This document shows, piece by piece, positions 34,741 to 47,560 of a DNA stretch of 64,000 nt. Source of the DNA: Benincasa hispida (Eukaryota; Streptophyta; Magnoliopsida; Cucurbitales; Cucurbitaceae); NCBI RefSeq assembly GCF_009727055.1, contig NC_052356.1, positions 6,770,002-6,834,001 on the forward strand. The letters are read 5' to 3'. The notes below the pieces were generated by a model. It searched no databases. It saw nothing but the letters and a program-made list of their open reading frames with translations, and had not been told where the DNA came from. A program made the position numbers and the translations under genes. Position 1 is the first letter of the stretch; each line of letters starts with the position of its first letter.

Positions 34741-36640
34741 CAAAAAAAATAAAAGCTTTATTTATTAATTTTTTTTTTGTCAATAATTCTTAAAAGAACA
34801 AAAGCGAGAAATATAAAAAAGTAAATAGACTAGAATGTTGAAATGTTATGTGTTAAAAGTGTTTGTAAGCGAGGTATTTGAAGGAAAATTTTAGATCTAT
34901 GAATATAAACTTTAACTTCTCGTACACAAACGAGATAAAAGAAAACTCGAGTTTTGATTTTTAAGATTTTGTTTGATAACCATTTTGTTATTAGTTTTTA
35001 GTTTTTTAAAGTAAACTTATTTCTTCCCCATTTCTTATAATGATTTGAATCTTTTTTAAATAGAATGGTTGAATATTTAGCCAAATTCTAAAAATATAAA
35101 TAATTTTTAAAAAACTACTTTTAAGGAAGAAAATTGGAGGTGGAAACAATATTTATAGGTTTAATTTTTTTTAAAAAAAACAAAATATATATCAAATGGG
35201 TCTATAAAGCTCCGAAGAACTTACTAAATATTTAAAGTTACAACATATACAACAATATATTTTTATTAGTATAAGTAACTTTTCATCTTCTCGTTTATCT
35301 CTTTTTTTATTAACTTATTTAGAACGAATTTATGTAATAATTTTAAAATCTAGTTGAGTAGTATTTTAAAAGAAGAATAATTTTATTAGAGGATTTTGAA
35401 TTAATTTCAAATGAAGTCAAGTGAAAGTAGTTATAAATATTAATAAATGATTTAAATTGAAATTTAAGAATAAAACTAATATGATTAATCTAAAAGTTTA
35501 AGAATATAAATTGATATTTTATAAATAATATTTTTGCTTCCAACTTTTGAGCCTTTGAAAAAAAAAATAATAAAAAAAATTAGAATCTCTAAAGAAGTTG
35601 AAGACACCAATTTTGTGTGTTTCAACCTCCAAGAATAAGATATATAAACAAAATAAAATGCTCCCCTTGTGATTCTACTCTCAAAAAATTAGAGTACATC
35701 ACTTGTTTTTGGGAGTTCTTCCATGAAATGTATGTGGTTTGACTCGAGATTATTGAAATCTTCAAATCTTAAATTCAACTCTTTTTATGATTTAATTAGA
35801 CATTAAATTCAATTGTGTTATGATTAATTATTATTATAGCAATCAAGGTGAGCATAATATAAATGATATATGATTGTGGTTTGAATTATCCTAACTTTTA
35901 AAACTATATAATGAAATTGAAACTGATTTAAAAGTATTTTTAATTTCTATACTTAAATTTTAATTTCAATTAGTTTTTTTAGTACATTGGTTTCAATTAG
36001 TTTAATTGCTTTAAAAAGTTATGTTGTCTCTTTGCTTTAAAAGTTATGCTGTCTCTTTGCTTAAAAAAATCTTTATTTCATTACTTTTAATAAAATAAAG
36101 TTTTACACTAAAATAAGTTTAACCACGACACAAAAATAAGCATGGAATAAATTTGTCAAAATTCAATTATTTCAATAGAAAATTCTCTAATGTCGTTTTC
36201 TCTATATTTTATCAATTTTTATATTATACATATGTTTATTCATCAAATGCATGAGAGAAAACTTTTTTAACGATTTTCAAAAACTTGTTAGAGAGAAAGT
36301 TTAAGGTTAAGATTGCAACACTTATTAAATTTGAAATAAAAATTGATGAAATCGACAAGTTTAGAGGTCAAAATAGATTTTTGAAAAAAATTTACATCTG
36401 TAGCCATGAGGTTTCGGTCAAGTTGCATTTAGGTCTCCGACTTTTTATTTGATAGCATTCTTGGCTTACCATTTTTTTTTTTTTTTTTTGTCAATTACTA
36501 AAATGTGTGTATGTATATATATACATATATAAAGTGAATAAGAGAGGAGACAAAGAGAACTTCTAGATTTAAAAAATGTTACACTTTTAGTTTAGTTTAA
36601 GTTTAAAAAAATGAACAAGAGGAAGTCCGTTTTAAGTCTG
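34740..36640. other. AT-rich intergenic DNA, nothing recognised
   Basis: Low-complexity sequence with homopolymer runs, including poly-T at 36472-36490. No open frame of interest. Confidence 0.5.
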
Positions 36641-36659
36641 GTTTCCACGTGGTTTTTAG

Positions 36660-37460
36660 TTCAAAATATTACACTTTTACCTTAGAGTTTTGAGTTTTAT
36701 TTATATTTAGTCTCTAAATTTCAAAATGTCATAAATTTTAATTTCCGTTTGGTACCTATTGACTTCAAGATTTACTTTTACTTTTAGGTTTTTAGTAACA
36801 CCCAGTCATTTGTGTTTATTTTCTATTAATTCATTTAAAGCAATAAAAATAATTATAGTTAAATTAGTTTTCTTTAATATTTCAGTTACTATTAAATTTA
36901 ATTAAAAAAATATCATAATTATTTTAAATTAATTGATTGAAAGTTAACATCAAAGATAAATTATGCAAAAGTATACAATTTAGAAAGTGAGATTTTCAAA
37001 AATAAAAAAATAAGGAAAAATATTTACACAAATAACAAAATTTAATTATACTTGTGATAGACATTGTTATCAATCTATATCATAGATAGATGTTGATAGA
37101 AGTCTATCAATATCTATCGATGATAGAAACTAATAGAAATCTACCATTGATAGAGTCCGATAGAAGTCTATCGTGTTTATCAGTGACAAAACTGATCGAA
37201 GTCTATATACTAGTCAGTAATCAAAATTGATAGAAATATATAATTGATAGAGATTAATAAAAATCTATCAGTATCTATCAATATTTTTTTACTATTTCTG
37301 TAAATAGTTTGATATATTTTTTTTATCTATATAAATTTCTCATCTAAATAAAAATCATATTTAAAATCTCAAAGGTAAAAATATAATGATTAAAATTTAA
37401 GAACCAATGATACCAAACGCAAAACTTAAAAGTAATAATGTAATATTTTAAAATTTTAAT
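36660..37460. mobile_element. Possible long fold-back element enclosing a palindromic array
   Basis: The left end (AAAATATTACACTTTTACCT) and the reverse complement of the right end (AAAATATTACATTATTACTT) are similar and are followed by matching words (TTCCGTTTGGTACC and GCGTTTGGTATCATTGG). The centre holds the GATAGAAGTCTATC array. The boundaries are approximate. Confidence 0.4.
37053..37292. repeat. GATAGAAGTCTATC palindromic array
   Basis: Degenerate head-to-head units such as GATAGAAGTCTATCAATATC, CTATCGATGATAGAAAC and GATAGAAGTCTATCGTG repeat about 12 times. Each half-unit is the reverse complement of its neighbour, so the array can form hairpins. Similar arrays are, from memory, frequent in cucurbit genomes. 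Confidence 0.7.
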
Positions 37461-37968
37461 AACCGAAATTTAGCCGTAAAAAGTTCTATTTTTATTTTCT
37501 TTAATAAACTCAAATTATTTTTAAAATATAAAAATAAAAAATTGAGACATTCGAAGAAAGTGGTTTTACTTTCCACTTCGAATTTCGATTTTCCAATTCC
37601 CGATAATATAAAATGTTTCAAATCTTTAGAAACTCTATGTATTGCATGTGAAACCCAACTTCTCTCAACTTATTTTAATTTCCGATCGAAATTACGATAT
37701 TGCCCCCTTGCTTGGGCAAAATTTTCATTTATTAATTCCATTGCTTTTTTTTTTTTTTTTTTTTTTCTTTTTGTAAATGTTTAAAAGCAATCGTTGTCTC
37801 GTCGTTGGAGTTTGTGAGGAATTAGAATTTTCGAATTAATTATTTAATTAAAATTTTGTGGAGGGGCCCGCCATTCTCTCCTGTCCTGATTATTAGTTAG
37901 TTATATTTACATTTCCTTAGTGGTGGGGCCCATCTTCTTTAATTTTAAAAAATTTTGATATTATTATT

Positions 37969-38186
37969 TAGGTTAAAAGTATTTTTTGGTTTAATTTTAG
38001 CCGATAATCAAAATTATATTTTACGAAAAATAGTTAAATAATAATAATAAATTTCATCCCATTCAAAATTTATAGTAAAAATACTAATAGAACTTTTTAA
38101 TAAAAATAAACTCAAGATTAAACTTAAGATTTATTAAAAATGTAAATACTAAAATTGAACCAATTTCAAAGTATGGGACCCAAATG
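37969..38186. mobile_element. Small diverged MITE related to the 29.4-kb element
   Basis: The ends resemble the 29.4-kb MITE: AGGTTAAAAGTATTTTTTGG on the left and CAAAGTATGGGACCCAAATG on the right. The inverted match is weak. Confidence 0.35.
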
Positions 38187-38194
38187 TTATTTAT

Positions 38195-38696
38195 TAGGTT
38201 TAAATCCTATTTTGATCTATAAATTTTTAATCTTGTTCTATTTTGGTTCCTAAACTTTAAAAAATATATGTTTTAGTCTCTAAATTTTAAAAAATGTTTA
38301 TTTTAGTCCATGCTATTAAGATTCTACTAACTTTTAATGATGGAATTTGTTTAAAAATCAAATTGCATCTAACATGGGTTGAGTAAAATGTCAACAACCA
38401 ATGTGCTCAAATAATGAACAACCAAAATCTTGAACCGAAAATAATTTTGAGATCTCCTATAGAAAATCACTTTACCAATTAATTCAAATTTGAAATCGTA
38501 GATTTTTTTTAGTACAACTAACTTATTTGACAGTTCAATCATAAAAAAATATAAGTCATCTCATCATTATATTTAAGAGTTAACAAATATTTAATGATAA
38601 GGATGAAAATAAGTATCTTTACAATGTTTTTTAAAATTTAGAAGAAAAAAAAAGAACCGGTCCAAAATTCAAGAACAAGCATACGATTTAAACCTA
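38195..38696. mobile_element. MITE with perfect terminal repeats and 5-bp duplication
   Basis: It starts TAGGTTTAAATC and ends GATTTAAACCTA, a 12-base perfect inverted repeat extended imperfectly inward. It is flanked by TTTAT at 38190-38194 and 38697-38701. The interior (about 500 bp) is noncoding. Confidence 0.65.
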
Positions 38697-38701
38697 TTTA
38701 T

Positions 38702-39909
38702 TATATCGATGGATTAGATAAACAAACAAACAATTGCATGCCAGTGGAGGGCCCGTTTTGTTCTTGTGTGGTCAACTAAGAATCTGTTGTTAGTATCGTT
38801 TCATGCATGTTTTCCATTTGGCTTTGGGTAGTTGTAATTCGAATATAATTGAGATAATTTCAAGAAACATTTATGGAAAAGTTTAGAGCATGTTTGTTGA
38901 GAATTTGATTCTATTTCTAAAAATTGTTTTTGGATTCGGTAATCTAAATAGTGTAATTTTTGAAAATGATATTTTTATGTTTTTAGTATATTTAGATTTT
39001 GAATTTTGAATTCTAAATTTTAAAAATATAGAATTATACTGAATAAACCACTAAAAATATACTATTCCACATTATAAAGTAAATTAATTTTTTTTAGTAT
39101 AATATGTATTACATAATATATTATAAATTATATAATATTACAAAATAATAACTATACAAAAAATTTAACGTAAAACATGTTCATCAATAAATTAATAATA
39201 GTTTATAATCAACCTAATATTTATTGAGTAGCTACGATTAGTATCAAACATAAATAAAATAATAGTTTAAATTGGAATCCAAATTATGAATCTGCTACCA
39301 AACACATATATGAAACGTGAAATACAACTATGTTTTCTTTGGATCCCTTGTTTTCAAATTTATGCTTTCAAATTTCCTACCAAACATACCCTTAATCTCT
39401 AGCATTGTAAATGCAATGGTTCTTTTCTTAGTTCAATGACATTTAAAAATGAGATTCAAACATCTAATCTCTAAGTGGTGATTGTTGGTGTGAAAAACTC
39501 GCACGCAGGGCTTGGGTCTTCTTTCGACCCACTCTTCTGATCTGACTTCATCGAGCTAACCTATGTGAGAGTATTCACACTGGTGTAGTGTTGAGCTGAG
39601 TACACTCTGATGCCTAAGCTAGTACATGAAGTATTTAGCTTAGCTAAGTATAGGAAAGAAAGAGTTTCTCACTTGGAGTTACTTACTTCTTTCCTTTGAG
39701 ATTGTTGATTGGGGCCATCTATAAGGTATTTCTTCTACACTTGCTTGGAGTTGAATGTAACACCGATAGTATCAAGGTGATTGCAGCCCTCAAGGTTGCA
39801 GAGTACTAATGTCGAGCTTCACTCAATTATTTTCCTTTTGGTATAATTCCTTGAGTTCAGTTGGTCGAGTCGAAACTTAAGGGTTTGACTTTTTCCCTCT
39901 TGGAACGCA
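38702..39909. other. Intergenic flank of the copia nest
   Basis: AT-rich up to about 39.4 kb, with a possible SINE B-box remnant at 39430-39480. From 39483 the sequence (TGTTGGTGTGAAAAACTCGC) is of higher GC and LTR-like. It resumes beyond element B at 58359-58433, so element B may have entered an older LTR. No coding sequence was seen. Confidence 0.4.
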
Positions 39910-39914
39910 TGATC

Positions 39915-40433
39915 TGTTGGGGTTGATGCCCTAAATCTCGTGGGCTCTATAGTTTGTAATTGTAATGTATAAACGATTCATTTAATTAATAAAATTTGAG
40001 GTATTTTAGTCGACATTTAGTAGCATTAACCCACAAAACCAATAAACTAACATCCAAGGTTATCTTTTGTAACTTAAATATGTATGTAGAGACATATAGG
40101 TAGATCATGTTTAAGTGATAACCTAAATGGTCTGTAGCAGATGGATAAAGTTGGGTACCTTATTCTGGTGACACTACAAATACGACCCACTTTGTAGATG
40201 TTACAATTGTTGTAAAGTGCTACAAATGATCTGATCCTGATCATTCATGTAGAGACATATGAGTGGGAGTGTTCTATACAAAGGGATTTGTATAAGACCA
40301 GACCACGAAATGATTAGTCTCATTATATAACGCCGTTAATGGTAGAGACTTACATTTCACCAAGATAACCATAGGTGACATGACCTGAATCCGAAGTGAG
40401 ATGTGAACTCCCTGCCTATGAAGGCAGTTCTTG
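39915..40433 (+). repeat. Element B 5' LTR, first part
   Basis: Matches the start of the B 3' LTR at 54420 nearly word for word (GATGCCCTAAATCTC, AACCCACAAAACCAATAAAC). It is cut at GTTCT (40429-40433) by the A' insertion. Confidence 0.9.
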
Positions 40434-40584
40434 ATAGAATATACAAGCTTGCAACGGAAGCAAATAGAATCAATAAGCACTCTAATTATGTTTAATTTGA
40501 GTTGTAAAAATATGTTAAAACACACTTTTCAGAAGTGGTCAAGTAACATACCTTTGATGAATTTTCTCCAATCCAAGTTATTCC
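40434..40584 (-). repeat. Element A' 3' LTR, terminal part
   Basis: TGATAGAATATACAAGC at 40434 corresponds to TGATAGGATATACAAGC at 48420, and the match continues to TCCAATCCAAG. The remainder lies beyond element A, with about 410 bp missing. Confidence 0.85.
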
Positions 40585-42448
40585 TATTGGGTTTTATGTC
40601 CTAAAAACTAGTTTGTAAAATGATAAACATTTTCTATTATACTTCTTATTGATCTCATAAATTGTATGAAAGTCTAAATCCAATAAACTAAGACCCATGA
40701 CTATTGTATGAGTACTTGAACTTTATGTGGAGACATAAGAGTGGATCGGGTTCGAGTAAATAGTCAAAATGATCTATGGTACATGAATGAGGTTGGGTAC
40801 CTTATTCTGGTAACACCATTGGATGCGACCTACTCTGTAGTTGTTACAAAGAGTTGTAAAGTGCTACATACGATGTGATCCTAATTTGTACATGTTATGA
40901 CATGAAGAGTGGGGGCGTCTTATGCAATGAGTTTACATAAGATCCGAACCAAGAAATAAGTCACTCTTACTTTATAACGCTGTTTACTGTTTAAGACTAA
41001 CTATTTCACCTAGATGACCTAGGTAACTTGATCTTAATCCTGTGCTAACTATGAACTCCTATTTAATCGGGATTGTCCTTAGATTTGCATAGTTGAGAGT
41101 TGGCTCAACAGCGCCCGCTCAATAAGACTCCTATTTCAGGGTAAGACTGGATAGATAGCTGGGGACATAGGGTGCAAGACAGAGTTCACACCTACCCGAT
41201 TTAGAGATAGAAGAAAGGTTGTTCTCTCAAGTACTGAATCCAGGTCATGAACAAGGGGCCCCACCCTCTCACTGGGCTGAGAGAGTTTGGTTTGGTGATT
41301 GGATCACAAACAAGTTGTTCATTAGATGATTAATAGCGACTTGAGGAATAAGATGTAATCTCGGGGGTAAAACAGATATTTGACCCAGTCGTTATTACGA
41401 ACAACCTGTAAAGGGTCGACTTGTTGATTATGGTTAAATCATGTAGACATAATATATCTACAATGAGGGGAGTGCAACTATGAGCTTTAGTGGAATGACC
41501 CATTAGTTAACGAATGAAGATTAATCTAGTCTAATGAGTTTAGCCAATTAATCTCGGATCGTTGGAGCTCATGATCTGTAGGTCCACGAGGTCCCCCTAC
41601 TAGCTTGTAACGGACTAGCTCTAGAATAGCGTGATAAGTTAATTTGAAACGTTCAAATTAGAATTAAGGTAATTAGTAATCATATGAGATATAATCATGT
41701 TTAATTTTAGAATTAAACGATATAGGAGAATTTATATATTTAAATATGATTTAAATATATAAAGATGGATATGTGTTAAAATTAATTTAATATTTGATAT
41801 TAAATTAATTACATTTTATTTATTTATTAATTTATTTATTTATTAATTAATTTTTCTTTTCTAAAATCAAATAGTTTTTTTTTTTTTAAAAATCAAATTT
41901 TGATTTTTGGATAAAATTGAAAAAGGAAAGAAAACAAAAACTCAAAATGGAAAAATGGTTTTTTCCATTATCCATCATTTAACTAGCTCACACATATAGC
42001 AACCATTTGGCCTTGTCTTCTCCAAGCATGAGCTTCAACTCATGCAGCTCTTCTCTTTGCATGTTGATCTACAATATAATGAAGAGATTGGAGTGAAAAT
42101 CGAGCATGCAATCTATCGAATTTTGAGAGAAAATTCGGTTTGAAGAAAGGTTCTTCAACAAAGGTTGCTACAATGAGCTATTCTCCTTCATCCCTTGATT
42201 CAAGCTTGTTTTGAGTCCCACAACTCAATCTAGAGCACCAAAAGAATAGTGGGGAAGATCTTGAGGTGGTCTACAACAAGATATGGAGACGATTGCAGCT
42301 GGAGATGGAGCTTTGAAGAAGTTCTTCAAGTGGTACGTCTTGAAACCCATTTTTTTGCAGAAGCATGCTTTATATTATGCCAAAATTAGTGAATTTGAAT
42401 GCTTAGATGATCCTTGTTCTTCCGCTGCGATTGATACAATCCTACAAG

Positions 42449-42460
42449 TGGTATCAGAGC
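42449..42460 (+). other. Element A primer-binding site
   Basis: TGGTATCAGAGC, an exact copia primer site for initiator Met-tRNA, two bases after the LTR end CCTACA. Confidence 0.9.
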
Positions 42461-42756
42461 ATCAAAAGCATTCAATTCGGTTTAATTTTGGTTTGGTGGG
42501 TGTTTTATATGAGAAATATGAAACTGATGTACTGATATGGTTTTTTGAGTTTTGGCTGTTTAATTCTCTTTAATTTCTCGTTTAAATTTGTAATTGGCTC
42601 TTGTTTGATGAGCTTCAATGTGTTCCCAAGAGTCTTTAATTTATTTGGAGTCATTAGAGTAGAAATTAAGCTGTAAATCGAAGAAACAAGCAAAGAGGCT
42701 GAGTTGCAGTTCCAGAAAAATCAGCCTCTATTCTTGTCATCGCTGAGGTTCCAGTT

Positions 42757-43535
42757 GCTAAACGATCGTCTAGCTCCAGACGCTACATGATGTGAAGAAA
42801 AGCTAGACGATCGTATAGCAATGGGCGCTGGTCGTTATGATGTTGAACGCTAGGCGATCGTGTACCTGCGGGAGCTAAACGATGCGTTCAATTTGTTATA
42901 CGATAGCATTAAGCGATCGTTTAGCTTTGGCGTGGGAGCTAAACGATATGTTGAATTTACTATACGATGGTACTATCTGATCATTTAGCAACGATGCGCG
43001 CTAAGTGATGCGATGAAGTGCTACGCGATAGCGCTAAACGATCGTTTAGATGCGGAGTTAAGCGATCGTATAGACGAAGTGCTAAGCGATGCGTTGAAGT
43101 TTCTGTGCGATGGAACTAAACAAATCGCTTACCTACGATGTTGAATGACGCAATGATGTTCTATATGATGGAGCTAAGCGATCGTTTAGTTACACGACAG
43201 ATACTGAATGATGACATGCAACACTAGACAATTGTGTTAAGCGAACATTTGGTTCTATACGATAGAACTAAGCGATAGTTATGAAGAGCTATATGATAGC
43301 CCTGAGTGATCGGTTACTTCGATCGTTTATCTTTGATTGGGAGCTAAACGATGCATCGAGTTGCTATGTGATAGCATTACGCGATCGTTTACTTTTATGC
43401 GGGAGCTAGGCGATGCGTTGAATGCTATGCGATGGCATTAAACGATCGTTTATCTTTTTGTGCGCTAAACGATCAAGTATTTATTAAACGATTTGATAAA
43501 ATACTAGACGATGGTCGTCATTGCTAAATGATGAG
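42757..43535. repeat. CGAT-core minisatellite with AAACGATCGTTT palindromes
   Basis: About 780 bp of degenerate units around GCTAAACGAT, with a higher-order period near 65 bp (GGGAGCTAAACGATGCGTTG, then GCTATACGATAGC, then AAGCGATCGTTTAG). Many units contain the palindrome TAAACGATCGTTTA. The GC and CpG content is above the surroundings. It lies in the leader of element A. Confidence 0.88.
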
Positions 43536-43884
43536 ACTTAGCAAGATGTTGAACATGTGCAAGGGATGCCGGTTCGACTGGTTTTCTTGTGGTCTTGTCC
43601 AGTTCAGCTTCGAATGGTTCTTGGTTGGTTCGATTCAGACTTGGCTGGTCCGATTCAAGCTACTTGAGTTCATTTTGGAGTGGCCCGGGAGCGGTCTGGA
43701 AGCTGTTTTGTAATAATTAGGTTTTTTTTGCTTGTTTTTGCCAAAACTAAAACCATATCAGTATGTGTTTAATTATTTATGCATTTGATGTATGTTATAA
43801 TTAAATAAATCTTGTATGTGCATATAGTATGCCATTTAAATTTAAAATCCTATCATAGGAAGCATGTAACATGTATTGAAAGTA

Positions 43885-45429
43885 ATTTAAAATTACAAAA
43901 TCCAATTTCTTAAATTGAATTAAAATTGGAAATTAATTTAATTTTTAAATAATTAAACATATTTAATTAATTCATAATTAATCAAATCTAAAATTACAAA
44001 ATCAAATTTCTTAAATTGAATTAAAATTGAAAATTAATTTAATTTTTAAATAATTAAACATATTTAATTAATTCATTAATTTAATATCAAATATTAAATT
44101 AATCACACACTTAATTTTAAACATGAATCCTATTCATGATATTTAAATCAATTAATTATTATAAACTCTCCAATTTTGTTTAGTTTTAATAAATTAAACG
44201 TTAATTAATTATATCAAATATAATGGTACAAACCCTAATTTGCATTTGAACTTATTCAAATTCAAACCCTAATTTCAATTTGAATATTTTCAAATTGAAA
44301 TTCATTTTGAACCATTCAAATTGATATCGTTCCAAATTCACTCAATTTAATAATTCAAGGTGTTCATGTTTTACGAGCTAGTAGAGGGACTTATGGACCT
44401 ACAGATCATGAGCTCCAACGATTTAAGATTAATTAGCTAAAACTCTTTAGACTAAATTAATCAATATTTGTTAATTATCAAGTCACACCATTATAGCTCG
44501 ATAATTGCACTCTCGTAGATATATTTGTGTCCACGTGATTTAACCATAACCAGTATGTCGACCCTTCACAGGTTGTTCGTAATAACGTATGGGTCAATAT
44601 GTTGTTTTACCCCTGATATTACGTCTTGGTCCTTAAGTTCCACAGATCCTCTAATGAACAATTGGTTTGTGATCCAATCACTAAACCAGATTCCTTTCGG
44701 GCCAATGAGAGGGTGGGGCCCCTTGTTTAAGACTTGGATTCAATATTTAAAAGAATAACCTTTCCTCTATCCCTAAACTGGGTAGGCGTGAATTCTTTAT
44801 TGCACCCTATGTCCCCAACTATCTATCCAGTCTTACCCCTGAAATGGGAGGCTTATTGAGCCGACGCTGTTGAGCCAACCCTCACTTATGCAAATCTAAG
44901 GATAATCCTGAATAAACATGAGTTCATAGTTATCTCAGGATTAAGATCGAGTTACCAAGGTCATCTAAGCGAAATAGTCAGTCTTAAACAGTAAACAACG
45001 TTATAAAGTAAGAGTGACTTATTTCTTAGTCCGATCTTACACAAACTCATTATATAGGATGCCCCTGCTTCTCATGTCAATACATGAACGAATCAGGATC
45101 ACTTCATTTGTAGTACCTTTACAACAAATTGTAACAACTACGGAGTAGGCCACATCCGATAGTGTTACTAGAACAAGGCACCCAACCTTATTCGTATACT
45201 ATAGATCATTTTGACTATTTACTCGAACCTGAACCAATTTTATGTATCCACATAAAGTTCAAGTATTCATATAATAGTCATGGATCTTAGTTTATTGGAT
45301 TTAGACTATATAAGTGAAATTTATAGATTCAATAACAACTTTATTGAAGAAATGTTGAATAACATATTTATTGATAATAGAATATGTTTACCTTTACAAA
45401 CTGCGAGTTTTAAGACATATAACCCAACA
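43885..45429 (-). repeat. Element A' 3' LTR, main part
   Basis: Matches the A' 5' LTR from its outer start inward (TGTTGGGTTATATGTC at 45429), following a purine tract just to the right (CCAAGTGGAAGTAT on the minus strand). A ~92-bp tandem duplication (about 43891-44075) is private to this copy. Confidence 0.85.
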
Positions 45430-45539
45430 ATACTTCCACTTGGACTAAAACTCTAGTGGATAAATATATATACACTGTTGAGTACAATGAGAGGATGAAA
45501 GGTATAAATACAATAAATTAGGACATTAGATACCCATAA

Positions 45540-46118
45540 ATTCTCCATTTGCCCTAGTGAAAAGTATCTCGTAGACCTAGTCCTACTAGGTGACCCTCGA
45601 ACACTTTAGCCAAGAGGGCCTTTGTAAATGGATCAGTTAAGTTATCTTGTGAGGCTATCTACGTGACAATCATGTCTCTTCTGTGTACAATCTCCCTGAT
45701 GAGATGGTACTTCCGCTCAATGTGTTTTTCCATATTTATGGCTTTGAGGTTCCTTTGAATTTGAAACTGCTCTACTGTTATCACAATACAGGGTGACTGA
45801 TAGGTGTATATTTGGAACCAATTCCAAATCGGTTAAGAACTTTCTAAGCCATACTGCTTCTTTTACTGCTTCACTTGCAGCTACATACTCAGCTCCCATA
45901 GTGGAGTTAGCAATACAACTTTGCTTGATACTCCTCCACATTACTGCTCCTCCATTCAGAGTGAATATTGTCCTAGAAGTTGATTTCCTTGAGTCAATAT
46001 CAGTCTGGAAGTCCTCTGTTAAAACTCTTTTAGAACCGTCAACTGCTAGTAATTTGTATGTTGAATTGATTTTACCGTTAACTAATTTAGAAGCGAGTAC
46101 TCTAGAAGAATTCGACAT
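45540..46118 (-). pseudogene. Element A' RNase H remnant
   Basis: An uninterrupted 133-codon stretch (46118-45717) holds the copia RNase H signature: DGSKRVLTEDFQTDIDSRKS, then NSTMGAEYVAASEAVKEAVW and LYCDNSRAV. The usual Glu in TMEAEY is Gly here. Downstream, the C-terminal tail (KALLAKVFEG-like) continues in broken frames to the 3' LTR. No other pol domain remains. Confidence 0.85.
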
Positions 46119-46129
46119 GCTGAAATTTT

Positions 46130-47560
46130 AAACAAATTCTAATTTAGTAAATTTGCATCTAAATCCAAAATCAAGTTTTAGCAAAACAAGTAATAATGTA
46201 CCCATAACCATTATTTATTTGCAACGATACTATAGTGAGTCAAAATAAGTGCAACCGAGGGGCAGTCAAATACTTCTTCACTAAAGCAAAACAATTTTGA
46301 CCAAACACTATATTCAGAATAACTCTTATTCCTATAGTCGTTTAGTTACCGTTTTCGGTCAGAAATTACTAACACTTTAGTAATTCTGTAAGTGTAACGC
46401 TCCGTTTTTCAGACTTCAGAGGTCAGCCCCAACGATGCTACTGAAATGGAGTGTCAAGATTGGGAATGGACTTAAGAAATCTTACCCATTTCTGGAGTTT
46501 GAGTTGTTCTGAATCCTATGTTACAACTCTCCGAGGGGATAGCCATCGTTAAGCGACTAGCAAAGGCCGCCTAAAGCAAACCAGCAGGCGCAACGTAGGA
46601 ATATCACGGTCCAAACTAACAGAAGAGACTGCAAGGATACGTTGCACATATCCTTCACCTACTTACTATGAACTACTTTACCTGTTCACCTTGCTCTTGA
46701 CTCATACAAACACTTTCCGAATGGAGGTCACTCCCAGGGTGACACAAAGCGTCATATGAATCTCACGTTGTGAACTTTGTGGGGACGTGAAAGTTGAAAT
46801 CAACATATCATATATTTAATTTTTGTTTGAAAGACTTCCCCTCATTCACCTGAATCTTGATTTATGCAAATTCTTTCCGAATGAAGGTCACTCCTAAGGT
46901 GACACGAAATACCACGTAAATCTCAATTGTGAACTCTTAGGGATGCGAGGGCTTAAATAACGTATCATATATGTTATTAATCTCCCACTGAAGTGTTCGA
47001 ATAACTTTATCATATAAGTTATTAAACTTCTAGTTAAGTGTTCTACTATTTGTTTGGGTATATACTCAGGTTAATTTCGGCTAATTAAACAACCCTAAGT
47101 CTATGTGGTTTATCCAAGTATAACATTTATAAAAGGATTTTAACCTACGATGTCCTAGGTGATAAACCATTTTATTTCCTCACACTACTCACGTATTACT
47201 CATAAAACTGGTTAACAATGCTCAATTATTCGGCCATAATCTTTAGGTAGGAGGTGTTCCGTAGACCGTCAACTTAAGTACCTCTAGCCTCAGATAAGAT
47301 TATATACCGGTTGAGTTTATAACCACATTTTACAAGATGTCGACCTATTTTAACTATTAAAACATGTGGTTAACCTACATGAGCATGCAACTTATCTTTG
47401 TTATGTATTTTAAACTTCTAACCCAATTTTATAATACTTTACAAAATTTTAGACATGCTAAGCATCCATAACATACATCAAAGGCATACAATATTTACTA
47501 TAACAATTATATTAAAACATTTGAAACTCTATACATGCATACTATATTCTATAACATTTT
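46130..47560 (-). other. Noncoding interior of A' with ~157-bp repeat
   Basis: No coding signature. Blocks at about 46688-46812 and 46846-46968 share CTTTCCGAATG(G/A)AGGTCACTCC and GGTGACAC followed by TGTGAACT. Its origin (extended leader, or remnant of another insertion left by the deletion) is unclear. Confidence 0.5.

Larger units (their letters stand above)
40585..43884 (+). mobile_element. Ty1/copia element A, plus strand, 3'-truncated
   Basis: It consists of a 5' LTR (40585-42446; TATTGGGTTTTATGTCC to CCTACA), a perfect primer site, and a leader with a CGAT-core array. It then ends at about 43884, where A' LTR sequence resumes. It is a relative of A' in inverted orientation. No coding region remains and no target-site duplication can be tested. 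Confidence 0.82.

Noticed and set aside
37742..37766. Poly-T tract as a terminator or LINE tail
   Set aside because: No LINE 3' sequence or duplication adjoins it; treated as a simple homopolymer.
42757..43535. CRISPR-like array
   Set aside because: Units are degenerate, with no constant repeat separated by unique spacers, in a plant retrotransposon leader; it is a minisatellite.
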